Source: Kutzneria chonburiensis (GTDB lineage Bacteria; Actinomycetota; Actinomycetes; Mycobacteriales; Pseudonocardiaceae). From it: a stretch of 64,000 bases of DNA. Both the position numbers and the translations under genes were made by a program. The notes beneath the pieces were generated by a model that was not told the DNA's origin, ran no database searches, and saw only the letters and a list, made by a program, of their open reading frames with translations. Shown one piece after another: positions 44,094 to 53,393 of this stretch (position 1 is its first letter; every line of letters begins with the position of its first letter). The stretch is taken from NCBI RefSeq assembly GCF_028622115.1, contig NZ_CP097263.1, positions 6,386,001 to 6,450,000 of the forward strand, given 5' to 3'.

Positions 44094-45002
44094 TCAGGGA
44101 CGGAGGTGGTTGCCGACGGTGGCGAAGGCGGCGGCCAGGGCCTCGCGCCAGGGGCGTAGCGGCGTGAGGCCGGCGGCGGCCCAAGCCGCGCCCGACAACA
44201 CCGAGTACGCCGGCCGCGGCGCGGGGCGCGGGAAGTCGGCCGTGGTGCACGGCGTCACCCGGTCCGGGTCCGCACCCAGCTCCTCGAAGATCGCCCGGGT
44301 GAAGCCGTACCAGGTGGTCTCGCCGGAATTGGTGCCGTGCAACACCCGCTGCGCCGGCACCTGGTCGCCGACCACACGGCCGGCCAGCTCCAGCAGACCG
44401 GCCGCGAGGTCGGCCGACCAGGTCGGCGAGCCGCGCTGATCGTCCACAACGGACAGCGTCTCACGCTGCCCCTCCAGCTTGGCCATGGTCTTGACGAAAT
44501 TGCCGCCGGTCGCGCCGTACACCCAGGCCGTGCGGATCACCCAGGTGCGCTCCCCGGCCCCGAGCACTTCCTCCTCGCCGGCCAGCTTGCTCTTGCCGTA
44601 CACCGATTTCGGACCGGTCGGGTCACCCGGCTCGTACGGCCGCGTGCCGTCGCCCGGGAACACGTAGTCGGTGGACACGTGCAGCATCGGCACGCCGTTG
44701 ACCACCGCGGCCTTGGCCAACCGCCCGGCCCCGGCGGCGTTGATCGCGTACGCCCGCTCCGGCTCGCTCTCGGCGGCGTCCACGGCCGTGTGCGCGGAAG
44801 CGTTGACCAGCACGGGTTTCAGGCCGGCATCCCGCGCCGCGCGGGCGAAGGAAGACACGGCGTCGTCCACCGCGCCGACATCGGTGACGTCCAGCTCGGC
44901 CGAGCCGGGGGCGTGCAGCAGCCCGACCTGGCCGGCCAGCGCGGCGAGATCACTGCCCAGCTGGCCACGGCCGCCGGGCACCAGCAGTGCGAGACGGGTC
45001 AC
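44094..45002 (-). CDS. rmlD: dTDP-4-dehydrorhamnose reductase
   Basis: 302-residue SDR enzyme making dTDP-L-rhamnose, the donor for WbbL. Cofactor loop LVPGGRGQLGSDLAAL, VNASAHTAVDAAESEPERAYAIN, MLHVSTDYVFPGDGTRPYEP with the catalytic region, and SVYGKSKLAGEEEVL (Y-x3-K). Start GTG at 45002, four bases after the rmlB stop. It is co-transcribed with rmlB; rmlA and rmlC are not in the window. Confidence 0.95.
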   Translation of the reverse strand: MTRLALLVPGGRGQLGSDLAALAGQVGLLHAPGSAELDVTDVGAVDDAVSSFARAARDAGLKPVLVNASAHTAVDAAESEPERAYAINAAGAGRLAKAAVVNGVPMLHVSTDYVFPGDGTRPYEPGDPTGPKSVYGKSKLAGEEEVLGAGERTWVIRTAWVYGATGGNFVKTMAKLEGQRETLSVVDDQRGSPTWSADLAAGLLELAGRVVGDQVPAQRVLHGTNSGETTWYGFTRAIFEELGADPDRVTPCTTADFPRPAPRPAYSVLSGAAWAAAGLTPLRPWREALAAAFATVGNHLRP

Positions 45003-45005
45003 CGG

Positions 45006-45998
45006 TCAGCCCGTCGGCAGCGCGGCGCGGACCTTGAGCGGCTCCCACCACGCGCGGTTCTCGCGGTACCAGGCCACCACATCGGCCAGCCCCTGCTCGA
45101 ACGGCACCTGCGGGCGGTAGCCCAGCTCGGTGGAGATCTTGGTGATGTCCACCGAGTAGCGCCGGTCGTGGCCCAAGCGGTCGGCCACGTGCTCCACGTA
45201 GCTCCAGTCGCGGCCGGTCGCCTCGATCAGCTTCTCGGTGAGCTCCCGGTTGGTCAGCTCGGTGCCGCCGCCGATGTTGTAGACCTCGCCGGGCCGGCCG
45301 CTCTCGGCCACCAGCTGGATGCCGCGGCAGTGGTCGTCCACGTGCAGCCAGTCCCGCACGTTGAGGCCGTCGCCGTAGAGCGGCACCTTCTTGCCGTCGA
45401 TCAGGTTGGTCACGAACAGCGGGATGACCTTCTCCGGGAAGTGATACGGCCCGTAGTTGTTGGAGCACCGCGTGATGCACACCGGCAGGCCGTGCGTGCG
45501 GTGGTAGGAGCGGGCGATCAGGTCGGAACCGGCCTTGGCCGCCGAGTACGGCGAGTTCGGCTCCAGCGGGTGCGTCTCCGGCCAGGAGCCCTCGTCGATG
45601 GTGCCGTACACCTCGTCGGTCGAGATGTGCACGAACTTGCCGACGCCGGCCTCCAGCGCGCCCTGCAACAGGGTCTGCGTGCCGAGCACGTTGGTCAGCA
45701 CGAAGTCGGCCGAGCCGAGGATGGAGCGGTCGACGTGCGACTCGGCGGCGAAGTGGACCACGGTGTCGGTGCCGGCCATCAGCTTGCCGACCAGCTCGGC
45801 GTCGCAGATGTCGCCGCGGACGAACCGCAGTCGCGGGCTGTCGGCGACCGGGGCGAGGTTCGCCTCGTTGCCGGCGTAGGTCAGCTTGTCCAGCACGACG
45901 ACCTCGGCGTCGGCGTAGGCCGGGTAGTGGCCGCCGAGCACCTTGCGCACGTAGTTGGACCCGATGAAGCCGGCCCCGCCTGTGACCAGGATTCGCAT
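45006..45998 (-). CDS. rmlB: dTDP-glucose 4,6-dehydratase
   Basis: 330-residue SDR enzyme. MRILVTGGAGFIGSNYVRKVL binds NAD, VVHFAAESHVDRSI follows, then KFVHISTDEVYGTIDEGSWPE and SPYSAAKAGSDLIARSYHRT (Y-x3-K). It makes dTDP-4-keto-6-deoxyglucose for rhamnose synthesis. The ATG at 45998 is preferred because a TACTGT hexamer seven bases upstream fits a leaderless start; a GTG at 46007 would add three residues. Divergent from the first LCP gene. Confidence 0.95.
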   Translation of the reverse strand: MRILVTGGAGFIGSNYVRKVLGGHYPAYADAEVVVLDKLTYAGNEANLAPVADSPRLRFVRGDICDAELVGKLMAGTDTVVHFAAESHVDRSILGSADFVLTNVLGTQTLLQGALEAGVGKFVHISTDEVYGTIDEGSWPETHPLEPNSPYSAAKAGSDLIARSYHRTHGLPVCITRCSNNYGPYHFPEKVIPLFVTNLIDGKKVPLYGDGLNVRDWLHVDDHCRGIQLVAESGRPGEVYNIGGGTELTNRELTEKLIEATGRDWSYVEHVADRLGHDRRYSVDITKISTELGYRPQVPFEQGLADVVAWYRENRAWWEPLKVRAALPTG

Positions 45999-46005
45999 GT
46001 GGCTC

Positions 46006-46011
46006 ACAGTA
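46006..46011 (-). promoter_or_regulatory. Leaderless-type -10 box TACTGT for rmlB
   Basis: TACTGT on the minus strand, seven bases before the rmlB ATG, with no Shine-Dalgarno sequence. Confidence 0.5.
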
Positions 46012-46157
46012 CAGAGGACGGTCGGCGGCCTTCTGGCGTTACGTCTTAGTCACTGAGATTCTTTGCGAATGAAACGCATCCACTCGGAAGTGGGCGGTTC
46101 ACGGCGAGCCGACGCAGGTCCGGCTAATGTCGATCACCGGCATTGGGGAGGATCACG

Positions 46158-47690
46158 ATGCGGGAGCAGGCGGACAGATCGCGGGCGGCAGTGGCCGGCA
46201 AGGTCACCGGCCGGACGCTGGTCGCCCTGCTGTCCACGGTGGTGCTCGCGGCCAGCGGCTACGGCTGGGTCGAGGTCAACAAGGTCCGCAACGGCATCAC
46301 CACCACCGACGTGATCGAGTCGCACCAGCCGCTGCCCGGCGCCACCGCCACCACGACGCCGGTGCCCGGGCTGACCGGCCCGCAGGACATCCTCGTCGTC
46401 GGCCTGGACAGCCGCACCGACGCCCAGGGCAACCCGTTGCCGCAGGCCGTGCTGGACGAGCTGCACGCCGGCGGCAACGACGGCGAGCTCAACACCGACA
46501 CCATGATCCTGCTGCACATCCCGGCCGACGGGCGCAGCGCGGTGGCCATCTCCTTCCCACGCGACTCGTACGTGCAGATCGCCGGCGACTACGGCAAGCA
46601 CAAGCTCAATTCGGCCTACGCCTACGCGCACAACGACGCGTATTCCACGCTGTCGGCGCAAGGGGTCAAGGGCGCGGACCTCGAGCAGCAGGCCGCGGTG
46701 GCCGGCCGGAAGAATCTGATCAAGACCATCGAGAACCTGACCGGCAACGCGGTGTCCATCAACCGCTACGCCGAGGTCAACCTGGCCAGCTTCTACGAGA
46801 TCAGCCAGGCCATCGGCGGCGTCACGGTGTGTCTGAACCAGCCGGCCAAGGAGTTCCACTCCGGCATCGACCTGCCGGCCGGGCAGCAGGTGATCAGCGG
46901 CGCCCAGGCGCTGGCCTTCGTCCGCCAGCGCTACGACCTGCCGCGCGGCGACCTCGACCGGATCGTGCGGCAGCAGGCGTTCCTGTCCGGCATGGTGCAG
47001 AAGGTGCTGTCGGCCGACACGCTGGTCAACCCGAGCAAGCTGAACGCGCTGATCGACGCGATCAAGAAGTCGGTGGTGATCAGCTCCGGCTGGGACCTGC
47101 TGACGTTCATGCAGCAGCTGCAGGGCATCGTCGGCGGCAGCGTGCGGTTCCAGACCATCCCCACCGGCCAGAACGTCATGTCGTCCGAGGGCCAGTCGGT
47201 CACCCTGGTCGACCCGGACTCGGTGCACGACTTCGTGACCGAGCTGATCGGGAGCAGCACCGGCGCGACCACCGGGACCAGCACCACCACCGGCGCCACC
47301 ACCCCGGGCAACAGCCGGATCATCGTGGACATGCGCGACGGCGCCGGCGCGCCCAACCTCGGCGCTTCCGTCATGGACGAGCTGGTGCGCGACGGCTTCA
47401 TCCGCGGCGAGAGCCTGACCATCGCCACCCGGCCGACCTCGGCCGTGCACTACGGCGCGGGCGCGTCGGCCGACGCCGACCGGGTCGCCACGGCACTGGG
47501 CGGAAAGGTCGTCACCGAGCCGGATTCCGCGGTGCCGGCCGGACACGTCCGGGTGTATCTGGGCAAGGACTACGCCGGGCCCGGGGCGCAGGGTTTCGCG
47601 ATGGCGCCCAGGTACGTGATCCCGACCACGCCCGTTACCACCCCGACGAGTCCGTCCATAACCGCCGGTGGCGTGCCCTGCGTCAACTAG
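46158..47690 (+). CDS. LytR-CpsA-Psr (LCP) family ligase with C-terminal LytR_C domain
   Basis: 510 residues. An N-terminal membrane anchor (GRTLVALLSTVVLAASGYGWV) is followed by an extracellular LCP catalytic domain: QDILVVGLDSRTDAQGN, TDTMILLHIPADG, AISFPRDSYVQI, then RQRYDLPRGDLDRIVRQQ. A Thr-rich linker leads to a LytR_C domain (about residues 395-490). LCP proteins transfer lipid-linked glycans to peptidoglycan, here probably arabinogalactan, as CpsA/Rv3267 sits in the same place. Start ATG at 46158, with GGGGAGG six bases upstream. Confidence 0.93.
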   Translation: MREQADRSRAAVAGKVTGRTLVALLSTVVLAASGYGWVEVNKVRNGITTTDVIESHQPLPGATATTTPVPGLTGPQDILVVGLDSRTDAQGNPLPQAVLDELHAGGNDGELNTDTMILLHIPADGRSAVAISFPRDSYVQIAGDYGKHKLNSAYAYAHNDAYSTLSAQGVKGADLEQQAAVAGRKNLIKTIENLTGNAVSINRYAEVNLASFYEISQAIGGVTVCLNQPAKEFHSGIDLPAGQQVISGAQALAFVRQRYDLPRGDLDRIVRQQAFLSGMVQKVLSADTLVNPSKLNALIDAIKKSVVISSGWDLLTFMQQLQGIVGGSVRFQTIPTGQNVMSSEGQSVTLVDPDSVHDFVTELIGSSTGATTGTSTTTGATTPGNSRIIVDMRDGAGAPNLGASVMDELVRDGFIRGESLTIATRPTSAVHYGAGASADADRVATALGGKVVTEPDSAVPAGHVRVYLGKDYAGPGAQGFAMAPRYVIPTTPVTTPTSPSITAGGVPCVN

Positions 47691-47693
47691 TCT
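47688..47693 (+). promoter_or_regulatory. Leaderless -10 box TAGTCT built on the preceding stop codon
   Basis: TAGTCT begins with the TAG stop of the first LCP gene and lies seven bases before the next ATG (47701). A GGGG in the spacer could also act as a weak ribosome site. Confidence 0.5.
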
Positions 47694-47700
47694 GGGGCGC

Positions 47701-48849
47701 ATGGGCAGCCGTGGACGCAGAATCGCACTCGTGTGCGGTCGCACGTCTGTCGCGCTCGTCTCGGCCCTGGTGATCGCCGCGACGGCGTTCGCCCGCAACG
47801 CGCATGACCAGGTGCAGCAAGGGATGACGACCACGCCCGTGCTGTCCCAGGTCGCCACCGGCACGAACGCGCCGCCCAAGGACGACGGGGCCACCGACAT
47901 CCTGCTCGTCGGCGACGACCGGCGCACCGATCTCCAGGGAAACCCGCTGCCGGCCTACATCCTGCGGCAGCTGCGCACCGAGGCCAACGACGGCTTCAGC
48001 ACCGACACCCTGATCCTGCTGCGGATTCCCAAGGACGGCAGCAAGAGCTACGCGGTGTCCATCCCGCGGGACACCGAGGTGCCGATCGACGGCTACCGCA
48101 CCGACAAGATCAATGCCGCCTACGGCGCGGTGAAATACCTTACCGCGCAACGGATGCGAGCCGCCGGCGAGCACGACAACGCCAAGATCGAGCGTGATTC
48201 CGACGCCGCCGGCCGGCAGGCGCTGGTGTCCAGCGTGCAGCAGCTGACCGGGCTCACCGTCGACCACTACGCCGAGGTCAGCCTGTACGGCTTCTACCTG
48301 CTCAGCCAGGCCATCGGCGGCGTGCCCGTGTGCCTGCTGCACGCGACCAGCGATCCCAATTCCGGGGCCAACTTCGGGGCCGGGCCGCAGAGCGTGTCCG
48401 GCGGCAACGCGCTGTCCTTCGTGCGGCAGCGGGAGAACCTCCCGAACGGCGACCTGGACCGGATCGTGCGGCAGCAGGTTTTCCTGGCGTCGGCGGCCAA
48501 GAAGGTGCTGTCGGCCGGCACGCTGCTCGACCCCGATCGGCTCGGCGCGCTGACCGCCGCCGTGCAGAAGTCGGTGGTCATCGACCAGGGCTGGGACGTG
48601 CTGGGTTTCGTGCAGCAGGCGCAGAGCCTGACCGGCGGCAACGTCGCGTTCGTGACGATTCCGGTGGTCAACTCCAATGGCCGCAACGAGCGTGGGCAGA
48701 GCATCGTGGTCGTGGACCGGGACGCCGTGAAGAAGTTCGTCGCCGGGCTGGCCTCTGGCGCGCCGTCCGGTTTCACCGCGCGCGGGCCGCTGCGGTTGAA
48801 CGCCGCGGTCGATCCGATCACCGTCAACGGGACCCGCTGCGTGAACTAG
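47701..48849 (+). CDS. LytR-CpsA-Psr (LCP) family ligase
   Basis: 382 residues, paralogous to the upstream LCP gene but without a LytR_C domain. Membrane anchor TSVALVSALVIAATAFA, then DILLVGDDRRTDLQGNPL, TDTLILLRIPKDG, AVSIPRDTEVPIDG and RQRENLPNGDLDRIVRQQ. It ends NGTRCVN, close to the GGVPCVN end of the upstream paralogue, which points to tandem duplication. Probably ligates a related or alternative wall glycan. Confidence 0.93.
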   Translation: MGSRGRRIALVCGRTSVALVSALVIAATAFARNAHDQVQQGMTTTPVLSQVATGTNAPPKDDGATDILLVGDDRRTDLQGNPLPAYILRQLRTEANDGFSTDTLILLRIPKDGSKSYAVSIPRDTEVPIDGYRTDKINAAYGAVKYLTAQRMRAAGEHDNAKIERDSDAAGRQALVSSVQQLTGLTVDHYAEVSLYGFYLLSQAIGGVPVCLLHATSDPNSGANFGAGPQSVSGGNALSFVRQRENLPNGDLDRIVRQQVFLASAAKKVLSAGTLLDPDRLGALTAAVQKSVVIDQGWDVLGFVQQAQSLTGGNVAFVTIPVVNSNGRNERGQSIVVVDRDAVKKFVAGLASGAPSGFTARGPLRLNAAVDPITVNGTRCVN

Positions 48850-48852
48850 GCT
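48847..48852 (+). promoter_or_regulatory. Leaderless -10 box TAGGCT built on the preceding stop codon
   Basis: TAGGCT starts with the TAG stop of the second LCP gene and is seven bases before the ATG at 48860, the same arrangement as at 47688. Confidence 0.5.
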
Positions 48853-48859
48853 GGCCGGC

Positions 48860-49570
48860 ATGAGCGTCACGGATCGGCTGTTCGCCCCGCTGCTGTCGGC
48901 TCCGGCCAAGCCCTTGGTCACCCATTACGACGATGCCGTCGGCAGCCGGATCGAGCTGTCCCGGGCCACCGTGGCCAACTGGGCCGCCAAGACCGCCAAC
49001 TGGTTGCGTGACGAGTTGGACGTGACCGTCGGCAGTCCCGTTTCCGTTGCCCTGCCCGCACACTGGCAGACCGTCGGGGTGCTCCTCGGCGCTTGGTGGT
49101 GCGGCGCGCACGTCGTCGACTCGTCCGAGGGCGCCACCGTCGCCTTCATCGGCCCCGACGGCTCCGCCCCCGGCGCCGAATCCGTCGCCGTCGTCGCCCT
49201 GGATCCCTTGGGCCGTGGCCTTTCCGGCGATGCACCGGCTGGCCAGTTGGACTACCTCGTCGAGTCCCGCATCTTCGGCGACGACTTCATCGCCTACGAC
49301 AAGGTTCCCGGCGACGCCCCGGCCTTCCATGGCTCCACTGTGGACTCGCTCGTCGCAGCCGCCGCTGATCGCGCTGCCGCCCTTGGCATCGGCCCCGCCG
49401 ATCGCGTTCTGTCCACTCTGGACTGGTCCACCCCGGACGGTCTGCTCGACGGCTTGCTTGCCGTACTCGCCGCCGGCGCTTCGCTCGTGCAGTGCAGCAA
49501 CACCGATGTCGCCGCCCTGCCCAAGCGTCGCGAGTCCGAGCGCACCACCATCGACCTCTTGCAGCCCTAG
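48860..49570 (+). CDS. TIGR03089 family protein (AMP-binding-like remnant)
   Basis: 236 residues. This actinobacterial family resembles an N-terminal piece of acyl-CoA synthetase/AMP-binding enzymes (VTHYDDAVGSRIELSRATVANWAAKTANWL) without the catalytic AMP-binding core, so it is probably not an active ligase. It is located next to the LCP gene as Rv3268 is next to Rv3267. It overlaps the convergent DoxX gene by 4 bp. Role unknown. Confidence 0.88.
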   Translation: MSVTDRLFAPLLSAPAKPLVTHYDDAVGSRIELSRATVANWAAKTANWLRDELDVTVGSPVSVALPAHWQTVGVLLGAWWCGAHVVDSSEGATVAFIGPDGSAPGAESVAVVALDPLGRGLSGDAPAGQLDYLVESRIFGDDFIAYDKVPGDAPAFHGSTVDSLVAAAADRAAALGIGPADRVLSTLDWSTPDGLLDGLLAVLAAGASLVQCSNTDVAALPKRRESERTTIDLLQP

Positions 49571-50028
49571 GCCGCCGCCGTCTCCAGCGAGGCGGCGCCC
49601 TTTTCCTTACCGCGGAACAGGAACCGGTCGATGCTGTAGGCCCCGCCCGCGAACCCCGCCAGCAGACCACCCACCAGCAGCGTCACCTCCAGCTGCCCAC
49701 CCGACGGCGCGATCAGCGGCTCGCCCATCTTGGCGAACACGAACGCACCGGCCATGTCGACCGCGATCAGCAGGCCCACCACCGGCAGCCCGATGCCCAG
49801 AATCAGCGCCGCGCCACCAAACAACTCCACCGTCGCCGCGAACACCGCCGACACACCCGGCAGCGGCACGCCCATCTGCGAGAAGCTCGCCGTAGTGCCG
49901 CCGATGCCGTACTCGAAGAACTTCTGCCAGCCGTGCATCATCAGGACAACCCCGACCGCAATGCGCGCCAACAGTCCGGCGATGTTGCGCCCGTGTTCCA
50001 CAGTGGACTCCTCACGAATCGGTGACAT
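49567..50028 (-). CDS. DoxX family membrane protein
   Basis: About 153 residues from the ATG at 50028, four spans: LLARIAVGVVLMMHGWQKFFEYG in span 1 is the DoxX signature, with AATVELFGGAALILG and LTLLVGGLLAGFAGG following (approximate segments). The frame is open upstream to 50100, but that segment shows no ribosome site. DoxX proteins are linked to redox-stress responses in mycobacteria. The C terminus overlaps the TIGR03089 gene end. Confidence 0.85.
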   Translation of the reverse strand: MSPIREESTVEHGRNIAGLLARIAVGVVLMMHGWQKFFEYGIGGTTASFSQMGVPLPGVSAVFAATVELFGGAALILGIGLPVVGLLIAVDMAGAFVFAKMGEPLIAPSGGQLEVTLLVGGLLAGFAGGAYSIDRFLFRGKEKGAASLETAAA

Positions 50029-50183
50029 CCCCCGCAGCCATGCCACCAGCGCCGCCACCACCCTTGCAACGTTCAGCCGATGACTCTGATGAACCTTCAA
50101 GGACGCGCTGAGTCAACACCGAGCCGCCCGAATCCTCCGAAACGCCCGGCCGGGCGCGCATCTTCTGACCGAGGGTTTGGCGC

Positions 50184-50189
50184 TACGGT
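50184..50189 (+). promoter_or_regulatory. -10 box TACGGT before the small membrane-protein gene
   Basis: TACGGT lies six bases before the ATG at 50196. A GGGGAA stretch between them could instead serve as a very close ribosome site. Confidence 0.4.
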
Positions 50190-50195
50190 GGGGAA

Positions 50196-50411
50196 ATGGC
50201 CCGAGGAACGACGGCCCGGCAGACGCTGTGGAGCTATCGCCGACAGGTGTCGGTGCCGTGGCGGTTGCTGGCGCTGGGGGTGTTCATCGGGACCGCGACT
50301 CACACGCTCTCCAGGCCGCTGGGCGTCACGTCAGTGGTGCTGACAGCGGTAGGCCTGGCAGTGACGGCCGGGCTGCTGGTCGGGTGCGCGATGGACCGAC
50401 AGCGGCAGTGA
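50196..50411 (+). CDS. Small two-span membrane protein
   Basis: 71 residues: a basic N terminus (MARGTTARQTLWSYRRQ), two hydrophobic spans (WRLLALGVFIGTATHTL, VVLTAVGLAVTAGLLVG) and a basic end. No known family. The reading frame is short, but a promoter-like hexamer precedes it and a strong hairpin follows, which supports a real gene. Confidence 0.65.
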   Translation: MARGTTARQTLWSYRRQVSVPWRLLALGVFIGTATHTLSRPLGVTSVVLTAVGLAVTAGLLVGCAMDRQRQ

Positions 50412-50415
50412 AAGC

Positions 50416-50451
50416 GGCGCCCGCCTGGTCGTCCGGGACCGGGCGGGCGCC
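50416..50451. terminator. Bidirectional terminator, 15-bp stem, 6-base loop
   Basis: Arms 50416-50430 and 50437-50451 pair with a single G-T wobble. It lies between the convergent small membrane-protein gene and the acyl-CoA dehydrogenase gene. Confidence 0.85.
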
Positions 50452-50465
50452 ACGTCTGGGGCGGG

Positions 50466-51629
50466 TCAGCCGCGCAGGAGAGCGCGGGACATGACGACGC
50501 GCTGGATCTGGTTGGTGCCCTCGTAGATCTGGGTGATCTTGGCGTCGCGCATCATGCGCTCGACGGGGAAGTCGCGGGTGTAGCCGGCGCCGCCGAAGAG
50601 CTGGACGGCGTCGGTGGTGACCTCCATGGCGACATCGGAGGCGTAGCACTTGGCGGCGGCGGTGATGAAGCCGATGTTGGGCTCACCCCGCTCGGCCTTG
50701 GCGGCGGCGACGTAGACCATGTGCCGTGCGGCCTCGATCTTCATGGCCATGTCGGCCAGCATGAACTGCACGCCCTGGAAGTCGGCGATGGCCTTGCCGA
50801 ACTGCTTGCGCTCCTTGACGTAACCGATCGCGGCCTCGAGAGCGCCCTGCGCGATACCGACGGCCTGGGCACCGATGGTGGGACGCGTGTGGTCGAGAGT
50901 CCGCAGGGCGGTCTTCAGACCCGTGCCGGGCTCACCGATGATCCGGTCGGCCGGAATGGCGCAGTCCTCGAAGTAGATCTCCCGGGTGGGCGAGCCCTTG
51001 ATGCCGAGCTTGCGCTCCTTGGTGCCGACCGAGAAGCCGGGGTCGTCCTTGTGCACGACGAAGGCCGAGATGCCGTTGGACGGCTTGGCGGCATCGGGGT
51101 CGGTCACGGCCATGACGGTGTACCAGGTGGACTCGCCGGCATTGGTGATCCAGCACTTGGTGCCGTTGAGCACCCACTGCTCGCCGTCGAGTCGCGCCCG
51201 GGTCTTCATGGACGCGGTGTCGCTGCCCGCCTCCCGCTCGCTGAGCGCGTACGAGGCCATGGCCTCGCCGCTGGCGATCGAGGGCAGCACCTGCCGCTTC
51301 AGCTCGTCGGACGCGGCCAGGATGATCGGCATGGTGCCGAGCTTGTTCACGGCCGGGATCAGCGAGGACGAAGCGCAGACCCGCGCGACCTCCTCGATGA
51401 CGATGCAGGTGGCCACGGAGTCCGCGCCCTGCCCGTCGTACTCCTCGGGCACGTGGACGGCCGCGAAGCCCGACTTGACCAGCGCGTCCAGCGCCTCGCG
51501 CGGGAACCGCTCCTGGTCGTCGACCTCGGCCGCGAACGGAGCGATCTCCTTGTCGGCCAGAGCCCGAATCGCCTGCCGCAGCTCCTCGTGCTCCTCGGCC
51601 AACTGGTAGGTGCCGAAGTCCGGGTTCAC
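50466..51629 (-). CDS. Acyl-CoA dehydrogenase (FadE25-like)
   Basis: 387-residue FAD enzyme. YALSEREAGSDTASMKTRA and WITNAGESTWYTVMAVT are the FAD-binding signatures. The catalytic Glu is expected in ITQIYEGTNQIQRVVMSR, and DAVQLFGGAGYTRDFPVERMMRDAKI precedes it. The position next to purE/purK matches mycobacterial fadE25 (Rv3274c). Start GTG at 51629 with GGAGG seven bases upstream; the longer frame adds a non-family N terminus. Probably branched-chain or short acyl-CoA oxidation. Confidence 0.93.
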   Translation of the reverse strand: MNPDFGTYQLAEEHEELRQAIRALADKEIAPFAAEVDDQERFPREALDALVKSGFAAVHVPEEYDGQGADSVATCIVIEEVARVCASSSLIPAVNKLGTMPIILAASDELKRQVLPSIASGEAMASYALSEREAGSDTASMKTRARLDGEQWVLNGTKCWITNAGESTWYTVMAVTDPDAAKPSNGISAFVVHKDDPGFSVGTKERKLGIKGSPTREIYFEDCAIPADRIIGEPGTGLKTALRTLDHTRPTIGAQAVGIAQGALEAAIGYVKERKQFGKAIADFQGVQFMLADMAMKIEAARHMVYVAAAKAERGEPNIGFITAAAKCYASDVAMEVTTDAVQLFGGAGYTRDFPVERMMRDAKITQIYEGTNQIQRVVMSRALLRG

Positions 51630-51683
51630 CGCACGCCTCCTGTTACCAACGAGTAGCAACGTTGCTGACAGGCATGTTAGCGG

Positions 51684-52190
51684 TCATTCACCTAGCTGCG
51701 CCTGTGCCTTGCGTCGCAGCGCGTCGTCCTTCTCCAGCACGAGCTGCTCCAGGTCGGCCTGGAAGCGGGCCATCCGGGCCTGGAGCGCGGGGTCGGTCGC
51801 GGCCAGGATCCGCACCGCGAGCAGCCCGGCGTTGCGCGCGCCGGCCACCGAGACGGTGGCCACCGGCACGCCGGCCGGCATCTGCACGATGGACAGCAGC
51901 GAATCCATCCCATCGAGGTACTTCAGCGGCACCGGCACACCGATCACCGGCAGCACGGTCGCGGAGGCGACCATACCGGGCAGGTGGGCGGCCCCGCCGG
52001 CACCGGCGATGATCACCCGCAGGCCCCGGCCCGCGGCGTCGCGGGCGTAGTCGAGCATGCGCTGTGGCGTCCGGTGCGCGGACACGACGCTGACCTCGTA
52101 GGGCACGTCGAACTCGGCCAGCGCCTGCCCGGCCGCCTCCATGACGGGCCAGTCCGAGTCGCTGCCCATGATCACGCCAACCAGCGCCAC
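51684..52190 (-). CDS. purE: N5-carboxyaminoimidazole ribonucleotide mutase
   Basis: 168-residue PurE class I. The signature is [19 protein letters not shown], then [17 protein letters not shown] and [18 protein letters not shown]. It converts N5-CAIR to CAIR in purine synthesis. Start GTG at 52190, two bases after the purK stop, so the two are co-translated. Confidence 0.96.
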   Translation of the reverse strand: MALVGVIMGSDSDWPVMEAAGQALAEFDVPYEVSVVSAHRTPQRMLDYARDAAGRGLRVIIAGAGGAAHLPGMVASATVLPVIGVPVPLKYLDGMDSLLSIVQMPAGVPVATVSVAGARNAGLLAVRILAATDPALQARMARFQADLEQLVLEKDDALRRKAQAQLGE

Positions 52191-52192
52191 CG

Positions 52193-53386
52193 CTACTTAC
52201 CTCCGTGGATGTCGTACCCGTCGGCCCACTCGGCGTCGGCGAGCCAGCCCGCGGCCAGCGTCGCCCGCCGCCGGGCCTCGGTCATGTCGTCGCCGAGCAC
52301 GGTCACGTGCCCGACCTTGCGGCCCGGCCGCTCGGCCTTGCCGTACAGGTGGACGTGCACGTCCCGGAACCGCGCGAACAAGTGGTGCAGCCGCTCGTCC
52401 ACGCCCATCTTCGGCACGTCCGCGGCGCCGAGCACGTTGGCCATCACCACGGCCGGCGCGACGTTGTCGGTCGCGCCGAGCGGGTAGTCCAGCACGGCCC
52501 GCAGGTGCTGCTCGAACTGCGAGGTCCGAGCGCCCTCGATGGTCCAGTGCCCGGAGTTGTGCGGGCGCATCGCCAGCTCGTTGACCACCACACCGTTGCG
52601 GGTGTCGAACAGCTCGACGGCCATCACGCCGACCACGCCGAGCGCGTCGGCCACGCGCAGCGCCAGCTCCTGGGCGGCCTCGGACTCCTCGACCGGCACG
52701 TCCGGCGCAGGCGCCAACACCTCGACGCAGATGCCGTCCGACTGCACGGTCTGCACCAGCGGCCAGCTCGCGCCCTGTCCGAACGGGGAGCGGGCGACCA
52801 GCGCCGCGAACTCCCGGCGCATCGGCACGCACTGCTCGACCAGCAGCGGCGTGCCGGCCTCGAGCAGCTCGGGCACCACGTTGTGGGCGCTCTGCGGCTG
52901 GTTGAGCATCCACACGCCCCGGCCGTCGTAACCGCCGCGCGCCGCCTTGAGCACGCAGGGCCAGCCGTGTGCCGCCCCGAAGGCCAGCACCTCACTGACC
53001 GACTTGACCTCGGCGAACGGCGGGATCGGCAGCTCCAGCTCGGCCAGCTTGCGGCGCATCACCAGCTTGTCCTGGGCGTGCACCAGCGCGTCGGGCCCCG
53101 GGAACACCTTCACGCCCTCGGCGACCAGGGTGCGCAGGTGCTCGGTAGGCACGTGCTCGTGGTCGAAGGTGAGCACATCACAGCCCTTGGCGAACTCGCG
53201 GAGCGCCTGGAGGTCGGTGTGATGGCCGAGCATGACGTCCGGGGTGACCAGCGGCGCCGGCTCGTCCGCGGTGACCGAGAGCACACGCAGGGCCTGGCCG
53301 AGCGGGATCGCGGCTTGGTGCGTCATCCTGGCGAGCTGGCCGCCGCCCACCATGCCGACGACGGGAAGACCGGTGCGAGAGTCCAC
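52193..53386 (-). CDS. purK: N5-carboxyaminoimidazole ribonucleotide synthase
   Basis: 397-residue ATP-grasp enzyme. [22 protein letters not shown] at the N terminus, [19 protein letters not shown] in the ATP-grasp domain, and [29 protein letters not shown] with metal-binding Glu/Asn. It makes N5-CAIR from AIR, ATP and bicarbonate. Start GTG at 53386. It forms an operon with purE. Confidence 0.96.
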   Translation of the reverse strand: MDSRTGLPVVGMVGGGQLARMTHQAAIPLGQALRVLSVTADEPAPLVTPDVMLGHHTDLQALREFAKGCDVLTFDHEHVPTEHLRTLVAEGVKVFPGPDALVHAQDKLVMRRKLAELELPIPPFAEVKSVSEVLAFGAAHGWPCVLKAARGGYDGRGVWMLNQPQSAHNVVPELLEAGTPLLVEQCVPMRREFAALVARSPFGQGASWPLVQTVQSDGICVEVLAPAPDVPVEESEAAQELALRVADALGVVGVMAVELFDTRNGVVVNELAMRPHNSGHWTIEGARTSQFEQHLRAVLDYPLGATDNVAPAVVMANVLGAADVPKMGVDERLHHLFARFRDVHVHLYGKAERPGRKVGHVTVLGDDMTEARRRATLAAGWLADAEWADGYDIHGGK

Positions 53387-53393
53387 GGGGAGG

